This document shows, one piece after another, positions 6,240 through 12,117 of a DNA stretch of 12,707 bases; the first letter of the stretch is position 1; each line of letters starts with the position of its first letter. A program made the position numbers and the translations under genes. This DNA is from JBLNBQ01 sp050260095. Lineage in GTDB: Bacteria > Bacillota > UBA5301 > DYFA01. The notes under the pieces were generated by a model. It did not search any database, had not been told where the DNA came from, and worked only from the letters and a program-made list of their open reading frames with translations. The DNA is taken from assembly GCA_050260095.1 (NCBI GenBank), contig JBLNBQ010000023.1, forward strand, positions 1 through 12,707, written 5' to 3'.

Positions 6240-6926
6240 ATGCTTGTCGAGGCAGTGGACCTGCGCAAGACTTACCGGCGGGGGACGGAAGAGGTGCACG
6301 CCCTGGACGGACTCTCCCTTTCCATCGCGGAGGGGGAGTTCCTGGCGATCCTCGGGCCCTCGGGTTCAGGCAAGAGCACTTTCCTCAACCTTCTCGGCCT
6401 GCTCGACGAGCCGACGGCTGGCCGGCTCGCCTTGGCCGGGCGGCCGGTGGAGGCCTTGCGCCCGCCGGAGCGGCAGATTCTACGGCGGGAGCTGATCGGC
6501 TTCGTCTTCCAGCAGTTCCTGCTCGTTCCCGCGATGACCGCCCTGCAGAACGTCATGCTCCCGCTCTACTTCGCGGGCCGGCGCGATGCGGCCGGAAGGG
6601 CGCGGGCCATGCTGGAGCGGGTGGGCCTGGGCGGACGTCTCGACCACCTCCCGGCGCAGCTGAGCGGCGGGGAGATCCAGCGGGTGGCGGTCGCCCGGGC
6701 GCTGGTGGGCGAGCCGCGACTACTGCTCGCCGATGAGCCGACGGGCAACCTCGACACGCGGACGGCCGAAGAGGTGACCGCCCTGCTGCGGGAGATCAAC
6801 CAAGCCGGGACCACCGTGGTCGTCGTGACGCACAACCTCGACCTGGCCAAGAATCTGCCTCGTACCATCACGATGCGCGACGGAAGGATGATCAGCGATG
6901 TCAAAGGCGAAGCGGGCGTGGCGTAA
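6240..6926 (+). CDS. LolD/MacB-type ABC transporter ATPase
   Basis: Cytoplasmic ATP-hydrolysing subunit of the exporter encoded just upstream (228 residues). All motifs are intact: Walker A GPSGSGKST (39-47), Q-loop FVFQQF (Gln91/92), signature LSGGE (141-145), Walker B LLLADEPT (161-168), D-loop GNLD (169-172) and H-loop VTHN (His198). The segment around FQQFLLVPAMTALQNVMLPL is typical of the LolD/MacB/FtsE group, which drives mechanotransmission rather than classic transport. ATG 6240 follows GGAGGTG and lies 14 bases after the permease stop. Its end overlaps the start of the DUF4920-like gene by 29 bases, which points to translational coupling. Confidence 0.93.
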   Translation: MLVEAVDLRKTYRRGTEEVHALDGLSLSIAEGEFLAILGPSGSGKSTFLNLLGLLDEPTAGRLALAGRPVEALRPPERQILRRELIGFVFQQFLLVPAMTALQNVMLPLYFAGRRDAAGRARAMLERVGLGGRLDHLPAQLSGGEIQRVAVARALVGEPRLLLADEPTGNLDTRTAEEVTALLREINQAGTTVVVVTHNLDLAKNLPRTITMRDGRMISDVKGEAGVA

Positions 6927-7290
6927 GGCGCTGGTCGCCGGGGCGGCGGCCCTCCTTTTGGTGGGAGGCCTCTCCACCGCCGGGTTGGCCGGGAAGGTCT
7001 TCGGGAAGCCCATCGACCCGAAGACCGGGGCGGCTGTCGAACTGAAGACCGTTATGGCCGGCTGGAGTCAGTATGAGGGGAAGAGCATCATCGTCGAAGG
7101 CAAGGCGGCGCAGGTCTGCCAGGCTTCCGGGTGCTGGCTGATCCTCACCGACGGGGCGAACCAGCTGTACGTGCAGTTCTTCGACTTCACCGTGAAGCTG
7201 CCCGTCGGGGCGAAGCTGCGCCTCCAGGGCGAACTCCGGAAGAAGAACAACGCGCCGTACCTGGTCGGAACCGGGGTGGAGGTGCTCTAG
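6898..7290 (+). CDS. DUF4920-like exported protein with CxxxxC motif
   Basis: A 130-residue extracytoplasmic protein of unknown role. The first 31 or so residues are a signal peptide: basic MSKAKRAWRKA, hydrophobic LVAGAAALLLVGG, probable cleavage after GLA. The mature part begins with FGKPIDPKTGA and contains EGKSIIVEGKAAQVCQASGCW, the DUF4920 signature (family form VCQxKGCWM), then LTDGANQLYVQF and KLRLQGEL, an OB-like beta barrel. The two cysteines in VCQASGCW are the only ones and may bind a metal. GGAAGG precedes ATG 6898, and the start lies inside the ATPase gene. Being fourth in an arsR operon, it could be the periplasmic or outer-surface partner of the ABC exporter. That role is inferred from position only. 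Confidence 0.78.
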   Translation: MSKAKRAWRKALVAGAAALLLVGGLSTAGLAGKVFGKPIDPKTGAAVELKTVMAGWSQYEGKSIIVEGKAAQVCQASGCWLILTDGANQLYVQFFDFTVKLPVGAKLRLQGELRKKNNAPYLVGTGVEVL

Positions 7291-7305
7291 GGCAGTTCAT
7301 GCGCG

Positions 7306-7337
7306 CCGCCCACGCGGAATAGATTCCGAGTGGGCGG
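7306..7337. terminator. Strong hairpin between the arsR operon and the EamA gene
   Basis: CCGCCCAC (7306-7313) pairs with GTGGGCGG (7330-7337), and after one G-A mismatch CGGAAT (7315-7320) pairs with ATTCCG (7323-7328), leaving a two-base gap. The stem begins 15 bases after the DUF4920-like stop. The following sequence TGGTCCTCTTGTC is only moderately T-rich. It may be the terminator of the arsR operon, an attenuator, or a structure hiding the start of the next gene, whose GTG codon 7337 is inside the stem. Confidence 0.55.
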
Positions 7338-7777
7338 TGGTCCTCTTGTCGGTGCTTGGGCTGGCGCTGGTTGGCATGCTTTGCTGGGGGATCGGGCCCA
7401 TCTTCGCCAAGCTTGGCCTGGGAACGATGGATCCGGTGACCGGCCTCGGCATCCGGACGCTGGCCGCCGGGGTCATGGTCACCGGCTGGCTGGCCGCGGC
7501 TCCCCGAACTCCCCGCTTCCACGTGGTCTCGCTCAAGGGCCTCCTGCTCATCGTGCTGGAGGCCGCCTTCGCGACGGTCGTCGGGGATCTCGCCTACTAC
7601 GCCGCCTTGAAGAAGGGCCAGTGCGCCGAGACGAGCCTCATCCTTTCCGCCTCGCCGGCGGTGACCGTCCTGCTCTCCGCCCTCGTTCTGGGTGAACGGC
7701 CGTCCAACTGGAGTCTCGCCGGCGCGGCCCTCATCGCCATTGGCCTCGCCCTGGTGGGCCTGCAGCCGCGGCCGTGA
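7337..7777 (+). CDS. EamA-type half-size transporter
   Basis: A small drug/metabolite-superfamily membrane protein of up to 146 residues, the size of single-EamA proteins that work as dimers. It has about five hydrophobic segments, with MLCWGIGPIFAKLGL near the start, VLEAAFATVVGDLAYYAALKKG in the middle and SLILSASPAVTVLLSALVLGERPSNWSLAGAALIAIGLALVGL at the end, the classical EamA closing pattern. The substrate is unknown. The start is uncertain: GTG 7337 has a poor ribosome binding site and is the last base pair of a hairpin, while TTG 7346 lies five bases after GGTGG. Whether it belongs to the arsR operon depends on whether the hairpin terminates. It is convergent with the VanW gene, with 57 bases between the stops. 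Confidence 0.82.
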   Translation: MVLLSVLGLALVGMLCWGIGPIFAKLGLGTMDPVTGLGIRTLAAGVMVTGWLAAAPRTPRFHVVSLKGLLLIVLEAAFATVVGDLAYYAALKKGQCAETSLILSASPAVTVLLSALVLGERPSNWSLAGAALIAIGLALVGLQPRP

Positions 7778-7836
7778 GCCATCCCTTCTGCCGCCTGTTC
7801 GGCCGCCTGTGTGGCTGCCTCCTCAACCGCCTCCTC
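7777..7836 (-). repeat. Five degenerate 12-base tandem units encoding an EEAA-like tetrapeptide
   Basis: On the minus strand five 12-base units follow each other: 7836-7825, 7824-7813, 7812-7801, 7800-7789 and 7788-7777. In one frame they read EEAV, EEAA, TQAA, EQAA and EGMA. This frame is not that of the VanW/G5 gene, which stops at 7835 at the very beginning of the array. The array occupies the whole space between the two convergent stop codons. It may be the former C-terminal tail of the VanW protein. Confidence 0.55.
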
Positions 7837-8754
7837 AGCCGCCCGTGGCGATGATCCGGGGTTCGGGCCGGTACCGGCTGACGCCGAGATCGCGGCGGAC
7901 GGTTCGCCCGTCGGGGTAAGTGGTGACGAGCCAGGAGTGGACCACGACTCCGTCGGCGCCTGGCTGCAGCACCTTGCGCCGGCCGGGCGGCAAGGCCTTG
8001 TCCCGCTGGTACGATGTCTTGTACGGGGTCCGCTGAAGGACCCTGTGCTCCCAGGCCACCTTGGGCGGCTTGGCCTTTCCGTACAGGCCGACGTACAGGG
8101 TGGGTCCGGTGTTGCGCGCCCAGATGAGGATGGGCGAGCCAGTGTCATTGCGAAAGCGGAAGTCCTTATGTCCCCAGTCGATGGTGGCGTCCTGACCGGG
8201 CGGGACGTAGGGGACGGTCATGGAGTGGGTATGCCGCTCGACCACCGGCAGGGCGGCGAGGACGACCGCGTTATAAAGGACCGTCGCAATCTTGCAGACG
8301 CCGCCTCCCACGGTGGTGGCCAGCCGGTCGCCGCTGTACTCCGGGCCGGGTCGGAAGCCTCGGGCCGAGGTGCGCCGCCCGAGCCGGGCGTTGAGCGAGA
8401 AGACCTGGCCGGGCGCGACCACCGCTCCTTTGAGGTAGTTGGCTCCCAGGGCGATGTTGTCCCGTTCATGAGGATGGGATCGGGCAGGCTGGCCTGGAAG
8501 TGGGCGACCAGCACCGAGGCGCCGCTGGCCTTCTGGGCATCGATAAACTCCGGGTCATCCTCCCAAGGTAGCGACGGCTCGTTACTGGTCGGGGCCGGCC
8601 GTCCTGCCGGGGGCTCGTAGCTCGTTCGTTTCGGGCTGGGAGCGGGGGTCTCGGAAGTCTTTCGGCCGCAGCCCGCCGCCAAAAGCAGCAGAGCCACGGT
8701 CAGCGAGAGACAGACCGCGGCCAGTAGCGGGGTTCGTCGTCCTGAGCGTTTCAT
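7835..8754 (-). pseudogene. VanW/G5 domain lipoprotein, frameshifted
   Basis: Predicted cell-envelope lipoprotein with a VanW domain and a C-terminal G5-like domain. ATG 8754 follows AGGAGG at six bases. Residues 1-30 or so are a lipoprotein signal, ending LLLLAAGC, then a Pro/Ser/Thr-rich linker. The VanW region begins near VAHFQASLPDPILMN and continues, after the break, as DNIALGANYLKGAVVAPGQVFSLN, TTVGGGVCKIATVLYNA and VVERHTHSMTVPYVPPGQDATID. HRVLQRTPYKTSYQRDKAL to RPEPRIIATG resembles G5. The two parts are one frame apart; adding one base at about 8463/8464, in a CGGG run, gives LMNRDNI, the expected NRxxNI of the family, and a product of about 306 residues. This may be an assembly error or a true mutation. 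VanW's biochemical role is unknown; G5 domains are linked to peptidoglycan or surface adhesion. Confidence 0.82.
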
Positions 8755-8785
8755 CACTTGCCTCCTGGGGGAAGCCGCATCAGCC

Positions 8786-8853
8786 GTAGGTTGGCCTTTT
8801 TCGCCCGTGGGGGCGGGAGAGAACCGCCGGTTGGGCTGGAGTTTCCAACCTAC
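8786..8853 (-). other. Structured leader candidate upstream of the VanW gene
   Basis: Read on the minus strand, GTAGGTTGG (8853-8845) can pair perfectly with CCAACCTAC (8794-8786), enclosing about 50 bases. The same arm can instead pair with the nearer CCAACC around a ten-base loop, so the two stems exclude each other. A CGCCC/GGGCG hairpin with a four-base loop lies inside. It ends about 30 bases before the VanW start, and the same bases include interspersed element copy 2. No known riboswitch class is recognised. Confidence 0.4.
8791..8847. repeat. GC-rich interspersed element, copy 2
   Basis: Shares the ordered blocks TTGGCCTT, CGCCC, AACC-x-CCGG-TTGG and TTCC with 1388-1441 on the same strand. 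In this copy the element is framed by the nine-base inverted repeat described at 8786-8853, which copy 1 lacks. It sits in the divergent region between the VanW gene and the Lrp-like regulator. Confidence 0.4.
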
Positions 8854-8860
8854 AGAAGAA

Positions 8861-8930
8861 ATTCGTAACAACAATGGCAGGAAGATGCGAAAGTCCCGGA
8901 GAAACAACCACCATTCTCCGGCATTCGTAA
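8861..8930 (+). promoter_or_regulatory. Candidate control region of the Lrp-like regulator
   Basis: ATTCGTAA occurs twice in direct orientation, at 8861-8868 and 8923-8930, 62 bases apart, close to six helical turns. Between them lies a perfect inverted repeat, CCGGAGAA (8896-8903) and TTCTCCGG (8914-8921), around ten bases. Lrp/AsnC proteins often bind several phased sites near their own promoter, so these are candidates. I found no convincing -35/-10 pair. Confidence 0.4.
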
Positions 8931-8946
8931 GCACGGGAGGTTCCCG

Positions 8947-9414
8947 GTGGACCAGATCGACTGGCAGATCGTCCAGCGCTTGCAGCAAGATGCCCGCACA
9001 CCGTATACCACCATCGCCGCCGAACTGGGCCTGGCGGAGGGCACCGTCCGTCACCGGGTCGCTCGCCTCGTGGATGAAGGATACATCCGCCTTGCGGCGG
9101 TCTTGAACCCGCTTCGCCTGGGGAAGCAGACCATGGCCATCGTGGGCGTGCGCGTCCACGGCGACGCGGGGCCGCAAGTCGTGGAACTGCTCAAGACCTG
9201 GCCTGAGATCCGCTACGTGGCGTTCTGTGCGGGCGAATACGACTTGATCATGCAGGTCGTGGTCGCGTCCAACGACGAACTCTTTCACTTTCTCACCGGC
9301 AAACTCCGGGAGGTGCAGGGCATCCTGGCCAGCGACACCTCGCTCATCCTGCGGACGTGCAAGGAGAGCGAGGAGTGGCTGCCCTTGCCACCGCGGCCGG
9401 CGGCGGCCGAATGA
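8947..9414 (+). CDS. Lrp/AsnC family transcriptional regulator
   Basis: A 155-residue DNA-binding regulator, probably responding to an amino acid or related small molecule. The N-terminus has the AsnC-type winged helix: MDQIDWQIVQRLQQDARTPY, TTIAAELGLAEGTVRHRVARLVDEGYI (about 21-48). The C-terminal half is a RAM ligand-binding domain, with AIVGVRV, WPEIRYVAFCAGEYDLIMQVVV (typical G-x-YDL) and REVQGILASDTSLILRT. The end has a short Pro/Ala tail. The GTG at 8947 follows GGGAGG at good spacing. It lies 29 bases upstream of the ABC importer genes in the same direction, so it probably regulates that operon and itself. Confidence 0.9.
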   Translation: MDQIDWQIVQRLQQDARTPYTTIAAELGLAEGTVRHRVARLVDEGYIRLAAVLNPLRLGKQTMAIVGVRVHGDAGPQVVELLKTWPEIRYVAFCAGEYDLIMQVVVASNDELFHFLTGKLREVQGILASDTSLILRTCKESEEWLPLPPRPAAAE

Positions 9415-9443
9415 CGTCTCATGCTGAACAGGAGGCAGGAACG

Positions 9444-10436
9444 ATGAAACGAGGGAAACTGGCGGTTTTCCTATGTCTGGCGGCGCTCGTCCTCGCGACC
9501 GCCCCCGCGCTGGCCAAGGACACGGTCCGGCTCGGCACCCTGCGGCTGGTGAACGGGGCACCGATCTTCATCAGCTTGGACAAGGGTTTCTTCGAGGCGG
9601 AAGGCATCAACGTCGAGGTGCAGTGGTTCACGGCGGCCGCGCCGGTGACCGTCGCAGTGGCGAGCGGTGCGGTCGACGTGGGGGCGACGGGCGTCACGGC
9701 GGCCCTGTTCAACTCCATCGCCCAGGGGGCGAAGATGTACCTGGTGGCCGACCGGGGAGCGGAGCGGGCCGGTTACCCGCTGAACGCGCTGGTGGTCAAC
9801 AAGGCCGCCTACCAGCAGGGCGTAACGTCGGTCAAGGCGCTGAAGGGCAAGAAGATCGGGATCACCACCCTGGGTTCCACCTACCACTACCAGATCGGGC
9901 GCCTGCTGGAGCAGGAGGGGCTTGATCTCTCCGACGTGGAACTCGTCCCGCTCAAGACGACCCAACTCCTGGTCGACGCGGTGAAACAGGGCACCGTCAC
10001 GGCCGCCATCGTCTCTCCGCCCTTCGGGGCCGACGCGGAGATCGACGGGTGGGGCAAGCGACTCTTCTGGTGCGGCGACAAGCTGAACTACCAGGTCACG
10101 GCCGTCTTCTACTCCGAGCAACTCCGGAAGAACAAGGACCTCGCCACCCGCTTCATGCGGGCCTACCTCAAGGGCGTCCGCTACTACGTGGACGCGACCC
10201 TGGGCGGCAAGCGGGGCGACAAGTTCAACGAAGTGGTGAAGATCATCGCCAAGTACACCGAGGAGCAGCCGCGGACCATCGAACACTCCCTGCTCTACAT
10301 CGACCGCAACGGGATTCCCGACGTCGACGACCTGATGGAACAGCAGAAATGGTACTACAAGCAGAAGATGATCGACCGGATCATCCCGATGAACGAGTTC
10401 GTCGACCTGAGCTTCGTGACTGCGGCGGCCAAGTGA
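9444..10436 (+). CDS. ABC importer substrate-binding protein, NitT/SsuA/NMT1 type
   Basis: Extracytoplasmic receptor of the importer encoded by the next two genes (330 residues). A signal peptide (MKRGKLAVFLCLAALVLATAPALA) is cleaved after about residue 24; it lacks a lipobox. Family features are VRLGTLRLVNGAPIFISLDKGFFEAEGI, TVAVASGAVDVGATGVTAALF, LKGKKIGITTLGSTYHYQIGRLL and VKQGTVTAAIVSPPFGADAE. This is the fold of receptors for sulfonates, nitrate, thiamine precursors and aromatic acids; the ligand cannot be chosen from sequence. ATG 9444 has AGGAGG upstream, somewhat far. The Lrp-type regulator ahead of it suggests a nitrogen- or amino-acid-related ligand, which is inference. Confidence 0.88.
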   Translation: MKRGKLAVFLCLAALVLATAPALAKDTVRLGTLRLVNGAPIFISLDKGFFEAEGINVEVQWFTAAAPVTVAVASGAVDVGATGVTAALFNSIAQGAKMYLVADRGAERAGYPLNALVVNKAAYQQGVTSVKALKGKKIGITTLGSTYHYQIGRLLEQEGLDLSDVELVPLKTTQLLVDAVKQGTVTAAIVSPPFGADAEIDGWGKRLFWCGDKLNYQVTAVFYSEQLRKNKDLATRFMRAYLKGVRYYVDATLGGKRGDKFNEVVKIIAKYTEEQPRTIEHSLLYIDRNGIPDVDDLMEQQKWYYKQKMIDRIIPMNEFVDLSFVTAAAK

Positions 10437-10440
10437 CGGC

Positions 10441-11262
10441 ATGAGGATCACGCTGGCGGGCCTCGCCAAGACCTACGTGGGCCGGGGCCGGGAACGCGTC
10501 CCGGCCCTCGAGGGCGTCGACCTCACGGTGCAGGAGAACGAGTTTCTGGTCATCCTCGGGCCCAGCGGCTGCGGCAAGTCGACGCTGCTCAGCATCGTCG
10601 GCGGCTTGCTCCCGCCCGACGACGGTTCGGTCGTCTTCGAGTTCGGGGAGGGGGAGGAGCCGGAGAAGTTCGGCCCTCCGGCTACGCCGGGACGGCAGCC
10701 GGTCACCGCGATGGTCTTCCAGGAGTTCGCCCTCTTTCCCTGGCGGACGGTCCTCGAGAACGTCGCCTTCCCGCTCGCCCTGCGGAACCTCCCGGCCGCC
10801 GAACGACGGGCGAGGGCCCAGCGCTTCATCAAGCTGGTGGGCCTTTCCGGCTGCGAGCAGCGGTATCCCCGGGAACTCTCGGGCGGCATGCGGCAGCGGG
10901 TGGGGATCGCCCGGGCGCTGGCCAGCGAGGCGCCGGTGTTGCTGATGGATGAGCCCCTCTCCGCGCTCGACGCCCAGACGAGGGCGCTGATGCAAGTGGA
11001 ACTGCTCAACATCTGGGAGCAGGAGCGCCGCACCGTCATCTACGTGACGCACAACATCACCGAGGCGGCGATGCTGGGCGACCGGATCGCCGTGCTCTCC
11101 CGCCGGCCGGGGCGGGTCAGGGAGGTCATCCCCGTGCCTTTCCCCCGGCCGCGCCGGGAGGAACTCTCCGCCGAGCCTGAGTTCCTCGCTTTCACCCAGC
11201 GGTTGTGGGACGAACTCAAGGCGGAGGCGAAGGCAGCGATGGAGGAGGCGGAGGAGGCATGA
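10441..11262 (+). CDS. ABC importer ATPase, SsuB/TauB type
   Basis: Cytoplasmic ATPase of the importer (273 residues). Walker A GPSGCGKST (40-48), Q-loop MVFQEFALFPW (Gln94), signature LSGGMRQR, Walker B VLLMDEPLSALD and H-loop VTHNITEA are all present. ALFPWRTVLENV is typical of nitrate/sulfonate/taurine ATPases. Between Walker A and the Q-loop there is an acidic insertion of about ten residues (FEFGEGEEPEKFG), longer than usual. The C-terminus is a Glu/Ala helix, MEEAEEA, whose codons (GGAGGAGGC repeated) also form the ribosome binding site of the permease. The start is four bases after the receptor stop with a weak ribosome binding site, so translation is probably coupled. Confidence 0.93.
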   Translation: MRITLAGLAKTYVGRGRERVPALEGVDLTVQENEFLVILGPSGCGKSTLLSIVGGLLPPDDGSVVFEFGEGEEPEKFGPPATPGRQPVTAMVFQEFALFPWRTVLENVAFPLALRNLPAAERRARAQRFIKLVGLSGCEQRYPRELSGGMRQRVGIARALASEAPVLLMDEPLSALDAQTRALMQVELLNIWEQERRTVIYVTHNITEAAMLGDRIAVLSRRPGRVREVIPVPFPRPRREELSAEPEFLAFTQRLWDELKAEAKAAMEEAEEA

Positions 11263-12071
11263 GCGACCCGGCTCAGCGCAAGGCACCGGCGGTCTTGACT
11301 CTGGGCCGGCCCGCGGCGAAGCGGCGGTTGCCCGCCTGGGTGTTGAGCCTCGTCAGCCTCGGCGCGGTGGCGGCGGTGTGGGAGGCGGCGGCCCGGTCGG
11401 GTCTGATCGCACCGCTCTACCTGCCGGCGCCCTCCGCCATCCTGGCCGAACTCGGCCAGATGCTCGTCTCTGCGGAGTTCCTGGGGTCCCTCGCCATCAG
11501 CCTGCAGCGGATCATCCTCGGCTTCCTGGCGGGCAGCGCGGCCGGCCTTCTGGTCGGCATCCTGGTGGGCGTCTTCCCACTGGCCACCGCTGTCCTCGAC
11601 CCCTTGCTCTCCCTGCTCTATCCCGTCCCGAAGATCGCGCTCCTGCCCCTGATCGTGCTCTGGCTGGGCATCGGCGAACTCTCCAAGGTCACCATCATCG
11701 CCATCGGCGTCTTCTTCCCGGTGGCCATCAACACGATCGCCGGGGCCCGGGAGACCGACCCCTTGCTCATCAAGGCAGCCCGCAGCTTCGGCGCCACCCG
11801 GGGCCAGATCATCCGGCAGGTCATCTTGAAGAGCGCCTTGCCGGTCATCTTTTCGGGTCTCCGCCTGGGGGCGGGGATGGCTCTCCTCCTGGTCGTGTCG
11901 GCCGAGATGATCGCCGCCACCGCGGGCCTCGGCTTCACCATCCTGCACGCCGGCGACCTGATGCTCACCCGGCGGCTCATGGCGGCCATCCTCATCCTGT
12001 CGGCGCTGGGCCTCTCGTCCACTTGGGCCCTCTCCAAACTGGAGCGGCGGTTGGTGCCATGGAAGGAGTAA
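11259..12071 (+). CDS. ABC importer permease, SsuC/TauC type
   Basis: Membrane component of the importer (270 residues). After a basic cytoplasmic N-terminus, about six hydrophobic segments follow: LPAWVLSLVSLGAVAAVWEA, IILGFLAGSAAGLLVGILVG, LLPLIVLWLGIG, VTIIAIGVFFPVAINTIAG, GAGMALLLVVSAEMIA and LMAAILILSALGL. The BPD_transp_1 coupling motif is KAARSFGATRGQIIRQVIL (EAA loop). LPAPSAILAELGQML at the start is typical of nitrate/sulfonate permeases. The ATG overlaps the stop of the ATPase gene (ATGA), so the two are coupled. It ends 46 bases before the GNAT gene. Confidence 0.93.
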   Translation: MSDPAQRKAPAVLTLGRPAAKRRLPAWVLSLVSLGAVAAVWEAAARSGLIAPLYLPAPSAILAELGQMLVSAEFLGSLAISLQRIILGFLAGSAAGLLVGILVGVFPLATAVLDPLLSLLYPVPKIALLPLIVLWLGIGELSKVTIIAIGVFFPVAINTIAGARETDPLLIKAARSFGATRGQIIRQVILKSALPVIFSGLRLGAGMALLLVVSAEMIAATAGLGFTILHAGDLMLTRRLMAAILILSALGLSSTWALSKLERRLVPWKE

Positions 12072-12117
12072 CTGGCGCGGTCGGGGAAGAGCAGTGGAGG
12101 CGCGAGGGAGTGCGAAC

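Noticed and set aside
6926..6926. Frameshift at the ATPase/DUF4920-like junction because of the 29-base overlap
   Set aside because: Both proteins are complete, the downstream gene has its own ribosome binding site and signal peptide, so the overlap is normal coupling.
8786..8853. Known riboswitch (c-di-GMP, c-di-AMP, molybdenum cofactor, cobalamin)
   Set aside because: I compared remembered core motifs of these classes with the leader and none fits, so it is reported only as an unassigned structure.
9471..10469. Minus-strand open frame of 332 codons
   Set aside because: Antisense to the binding protein, which has a signal peptide and family motifs; no ribosome binding site.
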